From Streptomyces sp. L-9-10 (GTDB lineage Bacteria > Actinomycetota > Actinomycetes > Streptomycetales > Streptomycetaceae): DNA of 64,000 nt. Positions 28,606 to 37,260 of this stretch are shown piece after piece (position 1 is the stretch's first letter; every line of letters starts with the position of its first letter). The stretch spans positions 133,115 to 197,114 of the forward strand of contig NZ_PHRF01000057.1 in the NCBI RefSeq assembly GCF_004151105.1. Direction: 5' to 3'. Below the pieces are notes generated by a model. The model saw nothing but the letters and a program-made list of their open reading frames with translations, did not search any database and had not been told where the DNA came from. The position numbers were made by a program, and so were the translations under genes.

Positions 28606-31600
28606 TCAGCCCAGGGGCTCGATCCACACGTTCCTGAAGCGGACCTTGTTGCCGTGGTCCTGGAGCCGGATCGCGCCCGCCGCGGCCGATTCCGCGTCGC
28701 CGCTGCCCGTCGGGCCGTCCACGACCACGTTGTCGTGGACCTTCGTGCCGTTCCACACCACCGTGATCCTGGCGTCCTCGGTCTTCTTCCCCCCGGCGTC
28801 GAAACGGGCGGCGCGGAAGACGATGTCGTACGTCTGCCATGTCTCGGGCGCCCTGCCGGCGTTCACGCTCGCCGCCACCTTGTTGTAGATCGCGCCGGCC
28901 TCGTTCGTGGCGAGTTTCTCCACCCCGAACGAGTCCAGGATCTGGATCTCGTACCGCTCCTGGAGGTAGATACCGCTGTTGCCGCGATCCTGCCCGGTGA
29001 CGTCCGGCGGCAGCTTCGGCACCCGGAACTCGGCGTGGAGTCTGAAGTCGCCGAAGGACTGCTTCGTACGGATGTCGCCACAGCACACTTCGACGGAGCC
29101 CTCGGGCGTGCGCGGCCATTCGACGCCGCGGCCGTCGGTGTGCTGCCAGGCGCTGGAGACACTGCCGCCGGAGAACAGGTCGATACGGCTGCCGGGTCTG
29201 CGCACCTCGATCATGTCGAGGTTGACATGGCCGGTGTCCCCGGGCCGGTAGGTGTAGGTCAGGGTGTTACGGCCCTTGCGCAGGTCGAACCGCTCGGTTC
29301 GGCTGGACCAGCGGTTCCAGGCACCGGTGGAGGGGAGGCTGATCTGCCGTGCCTGCCCGCCGTTGACGCTCGCGCCGATCGTCTTGGTGCCGTCGAAGGG
29401 GTTGGGGCCGTTGGCGTAGCGCAGGCTCACGTCATACGAGCCCTTCGCGGGGACCTCGACCTCGATGGTGGCGGTGGCGCCCTGGGTGCCGAAGCCGTCG
29501 ACGAAGCCGCCGCCCGTGTAACCGGCGTGCTCGGTGTCGATGTCCGCGCCGCCGGACAGCCGCCCGGACTCGGCGTCGTACGACGTGACGGGCGCCTCGG
29601 GGCCGGGCAGCGCGTTCAGGGTGTACCAGGCCTCGGTGGACCACAACTGCTCACCGTCGGCCGAGGCGAACGGGCGCGGTGAGCGTACGTGCACCACCCG
29701 GTCGGTCTTCAGCCCGGGGATGGTGAGCCGGACCGTACGGCGGTCGTCGGAGATCCGGGCCGCCGCGACGGGCAGGCTCTCCTCGTCCACCTTGGGGCCG
29801 CCGTACGCCGGTGTGGGTACGTAGCGCCACTGCTCCACGGAGTAGCCGCCGGTCGCCAGCTTGGCGGCGGTCTCCTCCGACAGCGGCTTCGTGTAGGTGA
29901 GTTCGAAGCCGTCGCGGGTGGCGCGCATGGTCTTGATGTCGAAGGCGTTCGTGCCGTTCGGGGTGAGCTTCTGGAGGCCGAAGCGGAGTTTCCCTTCCTG
30001 GCCCCAGTTCCCGTCGGCGCCGAGGCCGCCCGCGTAGATCGCGCCGTCCGGTCCCGTGCTGATCCGGGTGATGCCCGCCTCCAGGCCCTGCGTGTGGCGG
30101 AACACCGCGCCCTGGTACTCGCCGTCCACCTTCTCCAGATCGGCGCGTTGTATTCCGCCGTAGGTGACGTCGCCGAAGAGCAGCTGACCGGCGAAGGTCC
30201 CCTCCTTGACCAGCATCGGAGTGCTGGGGGAGTTCGCTATCTCGTTCTGCGGCAGCCAGAGCACGGGCTTGGTGACCGCGCGGTCGTCGAACGGGCCGTC
30301 GGGGTTGGTGTAGTGGTTGAAGAACCGGTCCTGCTTCACCTGGACGAGCTTCGAGGCGGGCAGCCAGCCGCCCTGGTTGTCGGTGACGAAGAGATCGCCC
30401 TCCGGGCCCCATCCGATCCCGTTCGGCGTCCGGAGGCCGCCGGCCAGATAGGTGACCTTCCCTGTCTCCTTGTTGACCTTGATGGTGGTGCCGCGGTTCG
30501 CGGCAGGCTGCGGATCGGTCGTCGCACCGCCGTAGTTGATGGCGACCGAGAGGTTCAGATAGAAGTCCCCGTCCTTGTAGAGCAGTCCGAAGGCGAATTC
30601 GTGGAAGTTGCCTCCGTACGGCCAGGACGCGACCTTGCGGGTCGAGTCGGTGACATCGTCGCCGTTGGTGTCGGACAACTCCGTCAGCTGGTGTTTCTCC
30701 GACACGTACAGCTTGCCGTCGACGTACTTGATGCCCATCGGCTCTTTCAGCCCGCCGGCGATCTTCTTGTACGTGACCTTCTCCGGCCCGGTGTCACCCG
30801 TGACATGGTCGAGGACGTACGCCTCTCCCACGGTGTTGTCGCTGCCGCCCCATGTGGTCACGGCGAGCCGGCCGTCCGGCAGCCAGTCCATGGCGGAGAC
30901 CTGCGGCTCGAAGCCGTCGGGGCGCAGGTCGGTGAGGGTGTATCCGGGGTGGACGGACGTCAGCGGGAGGCCGTCGCCGGGGGTGTCGTAGCTCCCCTCG
31001 CACTCCTTGCGGCCGGGGGCGGTGACGCGGACGACCCCGGCGTCCGTGCTGAGCACGGAGTTCGGGACGAGCGTGAAGTCGGTGGCGCCCGGGGGCTTCC
31101 ACTGGAGGGTCACCTGCTGGTCGCCGCCGCGGTCGAAGTGGTCGACGCGGAGCGCGTGGTAGCCGGAGGTGAGGGTGATCTCGCCGTCCTTGGGCTCGGC
31201 GCCGTGCAGTCCGTCGTGGTCGATGACCCGCTGGTCGCCGATGAGGAGACGGGAACCGTCATCGCTGATCAGCCGGAAGGCGTAGGTCCCGTCGGCGGGC
31301 ACATCGAGATTGCCGATGATCTGCGACATGAAGTTGTCCGTGAAGCCGAAGCCCTCGGTGGAGGACCAGTCGACCGTGGGAATCAGCTTGTCGACGTTGG
31401 GAGTCTGAGCCGGCTTCAGATCGCAGAGTTTGCTGAGCGGGGACTGGACGTCGAAGACCCGGAGGGTGACGCCGGGCTCCTGCGGCGGCAGCTCCGCGGG
31501 GGCTCTCTCCTCCGCGCCGACCGCGGGCGCCACGAGACCTCCGGTGATGAGGGCGGCGAGCAGAAAACCGGTGAGGGTCCGCGATCTGCGTCGGCTGGGT

Positions 31601-31629
31601 CGGGGGCTCTGGTACTCGTGTGGCTGCAC
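28606..31629 (-). CDS. Secreted PA14 / beta-propeller / CBM / DUF1080 (3-keto-disaccharide hydrolase) protein
   Basis: This 1007-residue protein is read from a GTG at 31629 with AGGAGG 5 bases upstream. A Sec signal (about 12-39) leads to a PA14 domain (about 54-190, SDDGSRLLIGDQRVIDHDG). A glucose-dehydrogenase-like propeller follows (about 225-650, GGLRTPNGIGWGPEGDLFV), then a CBM6/35-like module (about 700-800) and a C-terminal DUF1080 domain (about 815-1007, FGDFRLHAEFRVPK, GNSGIYLQERYEIQILDSF). DUF1080 proteins hydrolyse or hydrate 3-keto-glycosides. The architecture suggests an extracellular enzyme acting on oxidised sugars, working with the locus at 18.3-27.1 kb. Catalysis is inferred. 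Confidence 0.85.
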   Translation of the reverse strand: MQPHEYQSPRPSRRRSRTLTGFLLAALITGGLVAPAVGAEERAPAELPPQEPGVTLRVFDVQSPLSKLCDLKPAQTPNVDKLIPTVDWSSTEGFGFTDNFMSQIIGNLDVPADGTYAFRLISDDGSRLLIGDQRVIDHDGLHGAEPKDGEITLTSGYHALRVDHFDRGGDQQVTLQWKPPGATDFTLVPNSVLSTDAGVVRVTAPGRKECEGSYDTPGDGLPLTSVHPGYTLTDLRPDGFEPQVSAMDWLPDGRLAVTTWGGSDNTVGEAYVLDHVTGDTGPEKVTYKKIAGGLKEPMGIKYVDGKLYVSEKHQLTELSDTNGDDVTDSTRKVASWPYGGNFHEFAFGLLYKDGDFYLNLSVAINYGGATTDPQPAANRGTTIKVNKETGKVTYLAGGLRTPNGIGWGPEGDLFVTDNQGGWLPASKLVQVKQDRFFNHYTNPDGPFDDRAVTKPVLWLPQNEIANSPSTPMLVKEGTFAGQLLFGDVTYGGIQRADLEKVDGEYQGAVFRHTQGLEAGITRISTGPDGAIYAGGLGADGNWGQEGKLRFGLQKLTPNGTNAFDIKTMRATRDGFELTYTKPLSEETAAKLATGGYSVEQWRYVPTPAYGGPKVDEESLPVAAARISDDRRTVRLTIPGLKTDRVVHVRSPRPFASADGEQLWSTEAWYTLNALPGPEAPVTSYDAESGRLSGGADIDTEHAGYTGGGFVDGFGTQGATATIEVEVPAKGSYDVSLRYANGPNPFDGTKTIGASVNGGQARQISLPSTGAWNRWSSRTERFDLRKGRNTLTYTYRPGDTGHVNLDMIEVRRPGSRIDLFSGGSVSSAWQHTDGRGVEWPRTPEGSVEVCCGDIRTKQSFGDFRLHAEFRVPKLPPDVTGQDRGNSGIYLQERYEIQILDSFGVEKLATNEAGAIYNKVAASVNAGRAPETWQTYDIVFRAARFDAGGKKTEDARITVVWNGTKVHDNVVVDGPTGSGDAESAAAGAIRLQDHGNKVRFRNVWIEPLG

Positions 31630-31923
31630 TCGTCCTCCTGCTGGGGGGCTGCGCGTGGGCGGGGGCCGGGTGGCCCCGCGTCCGCGGAGTGGAGTTCGTA
31701 CACGTACCGGGGGTGCGACGGCGGGGTTACGCCGTGTTTCACGCGGACTTCCGCGCGAGAACGACGCCCAGGGTAGGGACAGCGCCCCACACCGTCCATA
31801 CTTTGTCCTCAACAAGGAAGAACTGGCTGATAGTTGAGGCACGGGCGCACCGTCGCCGGGTTCACGGCGCCGGCGATCCGAGCCCGCGGGCCCGGTCGCC
31901 GACGGCCGTGTCGACGGCCGGTT
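31630..31923. other. Noncoding gap with likely promoter of the DUF1080 gene
   Basis: No convincing gene is seen. On the minus strand an AT-richer patch with TTGTTGAGGACAAAGTATGG (31819-31800) may hold the promoter of the gene starting at 31629. GC-rich inverted repeats around 31855-31920 may terminate the dehydrogenase gene. Confidence 0.35.
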
Positions 31924-32688
31924 TCAGATGGCCGACCAGCCGTTGTCGACGGGCAGGACCGTGCCGTTGATGTTGCCGGCGGCGTCCGACGCGAGGAACA
32001 GGATGGCCGCCGCCTGCTCCTCGGCGTCGGCCACCCGGCCGGCGAGGGCGACATGGGGACCGACCACGCCGGGACCGTGGGCACCCGCCTCGGCGTCGAC
32101 CCGGATGTTGGTCGACGTCGCCCCGGGGGCGATGGCGTTGGCGCGGATTCCGTTGTTCCGGTACATCACGGCGAGGGACTTCGTCAGGCCGACGATGCCG
32201 TGCTTGGCGGCGGTGTAGGCGGTGCCGGCCGCGCTGCCGCGCAGGGCGGCCTCGGACGCCGTGAAGACGATCGCCCCGCGGCCCCGGTCCAGCATGTGCG
32301 GCAGCGCGGCGCGGGTCAGCATGAAGGGCGCCGTCAGATTGACGCGGATGACGCGCTCCCATTCGGCGTCCTCGGTGTCCGCGAGGGCCGACATCCGGTC
32401 CATGATGCCCGCGTTGTTCACCAGTACATCCAGGCCGCCGTACGCGCTCGTGGCCGTGGCGACTATCTCGTCCACCACGGCCTGCTCGCTCAGATCGCCG
32501 ACGACCGCGCGTGCGACGCCGCCCGCGGTCGTCACCGCCGTCACGGTCTGGTGGGCGGTCTCCTGGTTGAGATCCGCGACCAGTACGTTCGCGCCCTCCG
32601 CGGCGAATCGCAGCGCCGCGGCCCTGCCGATCCCCGATCCCGCCCCGGTGACGACGACGCTGCGTCCCTCAAATCCGTTGCTGCTCAT
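31924..32688 (-). CDS. Short-chain dehydrogenase/reductase
   Basis: This 254-residue classical SDR has the cofactor motif TGAGSGIG (about 14-21), NNAG (about 90-93), a catalytic Ser in VFTASEAAL and the YTAAKH Tyr/Lys pair (about 156-160). VLPVDNGWS replaces the common VDGG ending. VADLN after the second strand suggests NAD(H) preference. It is divergent from a MarR gene across three operator copies, so it is probably induced by its own substrate. The substrate is unknown; the P450 cluster nearby makes an alcohol or ketone from that pathway possible. Confidence 0.88.
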   Translation of the reverse strand: MSSNGFEGRSVVVTGAGSGIGRAAALRFAAEGANVLVADLNQETAHQTVTAVTTAGGVARAVVGDLSEQAVVDEIVATATSAYGGLDVLVNNAGIMDRMSALADTEDAEWERVIRVNLTAPFMLTRAALPHMLDRGRGAIVFTASEAALRGSAAGTAYTAAKHGIVGLTKSLAVMYRNNGIRANAIAPGATSTNIRVDAEAGAHGPGVVGPHVALAGRVADAEEQAAAILFLASDAAGNINGTVLPVDNGWSAI

Positions 32689-32724
32689 GGGTATGGGTGC
32701 TCCTTACGGTCGGACGAATACGCG

Positions 32725-32825
32725 GCGATACCCGGGATTACTTGAGTCAGGCAAGCATGTGTGAGTTACTTGAGTCAAGCAAGTGAATGTGAAGTTGCTT
32801 GAGTCAGGCAAGTAGATGGTAAAGT
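32725..32825. promoter_or_regulatory. Three-copy MarR operator with divergent promoters
   Basis: CTTGAGTCAGGCAAG occurs at 32741-32755 and 32798-32812, and the variant CTTGAGTCAAGCAAG at 32769-32783. Each has CTTG/CAAG inverted ends and the copies are 28-29 bp apart. Minus-strand -35 TTGCCT (32754-32749) and -10 TATCGC (32730-32725) serve the dehydrogenase. Plus-strand -10 TAAAGT (32820-32825) lies 6 bases before the MarR ATG, suggesting a leaderless transcript. Repressor binding is inferred. Confidence 0.75.
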
Positions 32826-32831
32826 GCGTGG

Positions 32832-33353
32832 ATGCCCAAATCACCGCCAGCGGTTGCCCCATCACCATCCCCGTCCTCGGCCGATGTGAGCGAGATCGAG
32901 CGGGCGCTGAGCCGCGTCGCCTATCTCTCCAGCAGGGTCCGGCCGCACGACCGCCTGATGGCCCAGGCCGGAGTGTCACTGGACCGCGCCGCCGTGGCGC
33001 TGCTGCGGCAGATCGCCGATTCCGAACCTCAGCGCCCCAGCGAGCTGGCGAACCGGCTGGCCGTGGAGGCGTCCCATGTCACGCGTCAGGTACAGCGGTT
33101 GGAGAAGTCGGGGTACGTGACCCGCGTCCCGGACCCGGAGGACGGCCGTGCGCAGCGCATCCAGCTCACCCCGGTCGGACAGCGGGCGATCGACCGTATC
33201 CGCGAGGCGAGCCGCCAGGGGATGCAGGCGGCCCTGGCGGAGTGGTCGCCGCAGGACCTTCAGCAGCTCGCCGCCCTGTTCCACCGGATGGTCGACGACT
33301 TCCTGGGCTACGCCGACAGCGATGCCGGTATCCCTGCCGAGCGCCCCGCCTGA
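32832..33353 (+). CDS. MarR-family transcriptional regulator
   Basis: This 173-residue winged-helix regulator has a Pro/Ser-rich N-terminal tail (1-17), a recognition region RPSELANRLAVEASHVTRQVQRLEKSG (about 66-92) and the wing DPEDGRAQRIQLT. It is divergent from the dehydrogenase and sits directly beside three operator-like repeats that it most likely binds. The ATG at 32832 follows the -10 box so closely that leaderless translation is expected. The ligand is unknown. Confidence 0.88.
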   Translation: MPKSPPAVAPSPSPSSADVSEIERALSRVAYLSSRVRPHDRLMAQAGVSLDRAAVALLRQIADSEPQRPSELANRLAVEASHVTRQVQRLEKSGYVTRVPDPEDGRAQRIQLTPVGQRAIDRIREASRQGMQAALAEWSPQDLQQLAALFHRMVDDFLGYADSDAGIPAERPA

Positions 33354-33438
33354 GGCCACGGCCGTCCTGGGCGTCCGGGCCCCGGCGCTGCCGTTCGTCC
33401 GGACGTGAAGCGTGCGCCTTACGCGAGGTGGTCCTTCC

Positions 33439-34275
33439 ATGTACGGGATGTACGGGATATGCGGCGTGAACGAGATGCGCGGGGTCAGCGAGCTACGCGG
33501 GGCGGGCGAGGCGCGCGGTGTGAACGAGATGCGCGGGGTGAGTGAGATGCGCGGGACGGGGGATACGCGCGGGGGCGTCGGCGAGAGGCCGTCGGCTGTT
33601 CGTGGGGACGGGCAGCAGGTCCTGGTGGTCGTCGGTGATCAGGAGAACTCCGACCTGCTCACGACCACGCTGGAACTCGCGGGCTATCGGGTCACCGTCG
33701 CGCGCACCGGCGCCGAGGGACTGGCACGGATCGCGGGACACCGATTCGACCTGGTGGTCCTGGACACGACGCTGCCCGATCTGAAGGGTCTCGCCCGCGG
33801 ACGCCGCCCCGTCGCCGACCGCCCGCCGGTCCTCTTCCTGACCGTGTGCGAGTACCTGGACAGCCTCCTTCCCGAACTGGGCCCCGGTCAGGAGGACTAC
33901 GTCACCATGCCGTTCCGGATCGCCGAAGTCCTCGCCAGGGCACAGGTGTTACTGCGAGGCCGCGGGCGCGGGCGCGGTGCTGTACGGCGCGGGCCGTACT
34001 ACGGCGACCTCGTCCTGAACGATGCCACCTGCCAGGCATGGCGCGGGCCCCGGGCGCTCGACCTCACGCCCGCGGAGTACCGGCTGCTGCGTCATCTGCT
34101 GGTCAACGCCGACCAGGTCCTCTCGAAGGAACAGATCTGCCGTCATGTCTGGGGCGACGACCGCGCCGACAACGCCATCGAGAAGCTCGTCTCCCGTCTC
34201 CGGCACAAGGTTGACCAGGAGGAACCGCAACTGATCCACACCCGCAGGGGGTTCGGCTACCTGCTCGGCCGCTGA
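33439..34275 (+). CDS. Atypical OmpR-type response regulator with repetitive N-terminus
   Basis: This 278-residue protein has a repetitive N-terminus of about 48 residues (copies of NEMRGVSE), a receiver domain (about 60-173) and an OmpR-type winged helix (about 185-278, LTPAEYRLLRHLL, RRGFGYL). The phosphoacceptor Asp is present (D109 in LVVLDTTLPD) and T135 is kept. However, the conserved Lys after the fifth strand is Met (M157 in YVTMPF) and the acidic pair reads GDQEN. It may therefore act without ordinary phosphorylation, as JadR1-like regulators do. No kinase is adjacent. A TTA codon at 33949 suggests bldA dependence. The ATG at 33439 follows GAGG at 10 bases; an upstream GTG at 33412 is possible. 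Confidence 0.8.
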   Translation: MYGMYGICGVNEMRGVSELRGAGEARGVNEMRGVSEMRGTGDTRGGVGERPSAVRGDGQQVLVVVGDQENSDLLTTTLELAGYRVTVARTGAEGLARIAGHRFDLVVLDTTLPDLKGLARGRRPVADRPPVLFLTVCEYLDSLLPELGPGQEDYVTMPFRIAEVLARAQVLLRGRGRGRGAVRRGPYYGDLVLNDATCQAWRGPRALDLTPAEYRLLRHLLVNADQVLSKEQICRHVWGDDRADNAIEKLVSRLRHKVDQEEPQLIHTRRGFGYLLGR

Positions 34276-34416
34276 GCGTGTGATCGTCCTCACGTCAGCT
34301 TGCCGTCAGGTAATTGACCGGAAGGTGTCAGTGCACTCCGGTTGCATGTCTTCATCGAGGCGTCCCGCCACCCTTCCCCGCACTCCGCCCCCGCGGAGCC
34401 CCCACCGAGGAGTGAC

Positions 34417-35658
34417 ATGGCCGACACACTGACCGAAACCGCGGACGACCCGGCGCGGCCGATGCCGGAGTTCCCGATGCCCAGGGCGGCCGGCTGCCCG
34501 TTCGCCCCGCCCCCCGGCCTTGAGCGGCTCCGTGACGAGACGCCGATCGCGAAGGTCCGGATCTGGGACGGCAGTACGCCCTGGCTCATCACCGGACACG
34601 CCCACCAGCGGGCCATCCTCACCGATCCCCGCCTCAGCAACGACGAGAAGTTCGGCGCCTTCCCGCATGTGAGCGCGTACCGGGCGGAGATCGCGCAGGT
34701 CACCCCGAAGCTCATCACCAACACGGACGCCCCCGAGCACACCCGGCTGCGCCGGATGGTCAACGGTCCGCTCCTCCTCAAGCGGGTCGAGGCCCTGCGG
34801 CCCGCCATTCAGAAGATCGTCGACGATCTGATCGACGGCATCCTCGCCGGTCCGAAGCCCGCCGACCTCCTGACGGCACTGGCGCTGCCCGTGCCGTCGC
34901 TGGTGATCAGCGAGCTGCTCGGCGTGCGGTACGAGGACCACGAGTTCTTCCAGCACAACAGCAACATCGCCCTCGACCGCGACGTACCCCCGGACGAGGC
35001 CCGCGCGGCGAGCGGCGCTCTCTCCCGGTATCTCGACGAACTGCTCACCGAGAAGCTGGCCGCGCCCGGTGCGGACGCGATGTCCGAGATGGCCGCCCGG
35101 GTCACCGCCGGTGAGATGACGCGGAGCGAAGCGGTCCACATGGGTGTCGCGATGCTCATCGCGGGACACGAGACGACCGCGACCATGATCAGCCTGGGCA
35201 CTCTCGCCCTGCTGGAGAACCCCGACCAGCTGGCGGTGTTGCGGGACACCGAGGACCCGAAGGTCATCGCGGGCGCGGTGGAGGAACTGCTGCGCTATCT
35301 CTCCATCGTCCACTCCGGGCTGCGCAGGGTCGCCCGCGAGGACATCGAGATCGGCGGTCAGGTCATCCGCGCGGGGGAGGGGGTCGTGGTGGAGATCTCC
35401 GCCGCCAACTGGGATTCCGCGGCCTTCCCCGAGGCCGAGCGGCTGGACCTCACCCGTAATGCCCGCCTGCACAACGCGTTCGGCTTCGGCCCCCACCAGT
35501 GTCTGGGCCAGTCGCTCGCGCGGGTGGAGCTCCAGGTCGTCTACGGCACGCTCTACCGGCGTATTCCCACGCTGCGTCTGGCCACCGCGTTCGACGGCAT
35601 CGAGTTCGAGGAGAGCGGGACCACCTACGGCGTGCGCTCACTGCCCGTCACCTGGTGA
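34417..35658 (+). CDS. Cytochrome P450
   Basis: This 413-residue soluble bacterial P450 has the oxygen-activating I-helix AGHETT (249-254), the EELLR ExxR motif and the heme-binding FGFGPHQCLG with Cys362. It hydroxylates an unknown organic substrate using electrons from the ferredoxin and reductase encoded directly downstream (class I system). GAGGAG precedes the ATG at 34417 by about 4 bases. The following genes suggest catabolism of a cyclic compound rather than tailoring of an antibiotic. Family is certain, subfamily not assigned. Confidence 0.95.
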   Translation: MADTLTETADDPARPMPEFPMPRAAGCPFAPPPGLERLRDETPIAKVRIWDGSTPWLITGHAHQRAILTDPRLSNDEKFGAFPHVSAYRAEIAQVTPKLITNTDAPEHTRLRRMVNGPLLLKRVEALRPAIQKIVDDLIDGILAGPKPADLLTALALPVPSLVISELLGVRYEDHEFFQHNSNIALDRDVPPDEARAASGALSRYLDELLTEKLAAPGADAMSEMAARVTAGEMTRSEAVHMGVAMLIAGHETTATMISLGTLALLENPDQLAVLRDTEDPKVIAGAVEELLRYLSIVHSGLRRVAREDIEIGGQVIRAGEGVVVEISAANWDSAAFPEAERLDLTRNARLHNAFGFGPHQCLGQSLARVELQVVYGTLYRRIPTLRLATAFDGIEFEESGTTYGVRSLPVTW

Positions 35659-35688
35659 GCCCCGCGTCACCGACCGATACGAGCCGAC

Positions 35689-35765
35689 GCGCGGACGGCG
35701 TGCCGACGAACCGGCGCGCGGACGGCGTGCCGAAGTGACGGCGCGACGAAGTGACGGCGCGACGA
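35689..35765. repeat. Two short direct-repeat pairs in the P450-ferredoxin gap
   Basis: GCGCGGACGGCGTGCCGA occurs at 35689-35706 and 35716-35733. AGTGACGGCGCGACGA is tandem at 35734-35749 and 35750-35765, the second copy continuing as AT rather than AG. They fill most of the 135-bp gap after the P450 stop. Confidence 0.85.
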
Positions 35766-35793
35766 ATGACGAAGGACGAGCGAGGAAACGACC

Positions 35794-35991
35794 ATGCGTG
35801 TGGAAGTGGACGAACCGAAGTGTGTTTCGGCGGGCCTCTGTGTCATGAGCGCCCCCGAGGTGTTCGACCAGAGGGACGACGACGGTGTGGTGATCCTGCT
35901 GGAGAGCGACCCGGGCGCCGACACCCACGAGGGGGTGCGCGAGGCCGCCGGCCTCTGTCCGGCGGCGGCGATCCGGCTGGTGGAGACGTGA
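35794..35991 (+). CDS. 3Fe-4S ferredoxin of the P450 system
   Basis: This 65-residue ferredoxin carries Cys10, Cys16 and Cys55, the three-cysteine pattern of 3Fe-4S ferredoxins that serve Streptomyces P450s. Acidic residues dominate its surface, as expected for docking. It passes electrons from the reductase encoded next to the P450 encoded before it. Its stop overlaps the reductase start by GTGA. Confidence 0.92.
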   Translation: MRVEVDEPKCVSAGLCVMSAPEVFDQRDDDGVVILLESDPGADTHEGVREAAGLCPAAAIRLVET

Positions 35992-37175
35992 GGACCGTGC
36001 TGGTCGTCGGAGCGTCGGCGGCCGGTCTCGCCGCCGCCGAGGCACTGCGCCGGGAGGGCTACGACGGCACGATCACCCTCGTCGGCGACGAGCCGCGGGC
36101 CCCTTACGACCGGCCGCCGCTGTCCAAGCAGATCCTGTCCGCGCGATGGGAGCCCGACCGGCTGCCGCTGCGCCCGGCGGCCGATCTGGACGCGCTCGGC
36201 CTCGATCTGCGTCTCGGTATCGCCGCGACCGGCCTCGAACTCTCGGGACGTACGGTGCACTTGGCCGACGGCACCCGGCTGCCGTACGACGGTCTGATCG
36301 TGGCGACGGGCGTGCGTCCGCGCCGTCTGCCCGGTGAGGGCGCACATGTCCTGCGTACCCTGGACGACGCCCTGGCGCTGCGGGACCGGCTCGGTCCTGG
36401 GCGGCGGCTGGTGATCGTCGGAGCCGGCTTCCTCGGCGCGGAGGCCGCGGCCGTGGCCCGGGGCCTGGGCACCGAGGTCACACTCCTCGAACCCGCGCCG
36501 GTACCGCTGGCCCACGCGGTCGGCGAGGAGGTCGGCCGGGTCCTGTCGGGCGCGCACCTGGACCACGGTGTGGACCTGCGTACGGGGGTCACCGTGTCCG
36601 AGGTGGCCGGCGGCGGCGTACGGCTCGACGACGGCGAAGTGGTCGAGGCCGACGAGGTCCTCGTCGCCGTCGGTTCCCTGCCGAACACCGAATGGCTGGC
36701 AGGCAGCGGCCTGACGGTGCGCGACGGCCTGGTGTGCGACGAGTACTGCGCCGCCGCGCCGGATGTGTACGGCGCGGGGGATGTCGCCCACTGGCACAAC
36801 CCGCTGTTCGGTGTGGCGATGCGCGTCGAGCACCGTACCAACGCGGCCGAACAGGGCGTGGCCGCCGCCCGCAACCTGCTGCGTCCCGAGGCCCGTAAGC
36901 CGTTCGCCCCGATGCCGTACTTCTGGTCCGACCAGTACGACATGAAGATCCAGGCGTTCGGCCATCTCCGAGGACACGACGAAGTGGCACTCGTGGAAGG
37001 GGACTTCGACGACCGCCGGTTCATGGTCGGCTACCGCACCGGTGACCGTCTGGCCGGAGTTCTCGCGGTCGGTATGCCGCCGAGGGCGATCCGTCCCTGG
37101 CGGGCGGCGATCGCGTCCCGCGCCCCGTGGGACGAGGCCCTGCGAGCCGTGACGCGATCGACCGGCGTGGCATAG
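35988..37175 (+). CDS. Ferredoxin reductase (FAD/NAD(P)H)
   Basis: This 395-residue flavoprotein is of the putidaredoxin-reductase type. FAD motif VVGASAAGLAAAEAL is at about 5-19, RPPLSK follows, the NAD(P) motif VIVGAGFLGAEAA lies at about 141-153, and the second FAD contact is VYGAGDVA. It reduces the ferredoxin encoded immediately before it; the GTG at 35988 overlaps the ferredoxin stop, so the two are coupled. With the P450 it completes a three-part oxygenase. Confidence 0.92.
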   Translation: MRTVLVVGASAAGLAAAEALRREGYDGTITLVGDEPRAPYDRPPLSKQILSARWEPDRLPLRPAADLDALGLDLRLGIAATGLELSGRTVHLADGTRLPYDGLIVATGVRPRRLPGEGAHVLRTLDDALALRDRLGPGRRLVIVGAGFLGAEAAAVARGLGTEVTLLEPAPVPLAHAVGEEVGRVLSGAHLDHGVDLRTGVTVSEVAGGGVRLDDGEVVEADEVLVAVGSLPNTEWLAGSGLTVRDGLVCDEYCAAAPDVYGAGDVAHWHNPLFGVAMRVEHRTNAAEQGVAAARNLLRPEARKPFAPMPYFWSDQYDMKIQAFGHLRGHDEVALVEGDFDDRRFMVGYRTGDRLAGVLAVGMPPRAIRPWRAAIASRAPWDEALRAVTRSTGVA

Positions 37176-37260
37176 GGCGCTTACGAGGGACGGGAGCGGA
37201 CGCCGGAGAGCGCGGACGGCCGCCCCGGGAGAATCAGCCGAATCCAGGGAGTTGTTCAGG

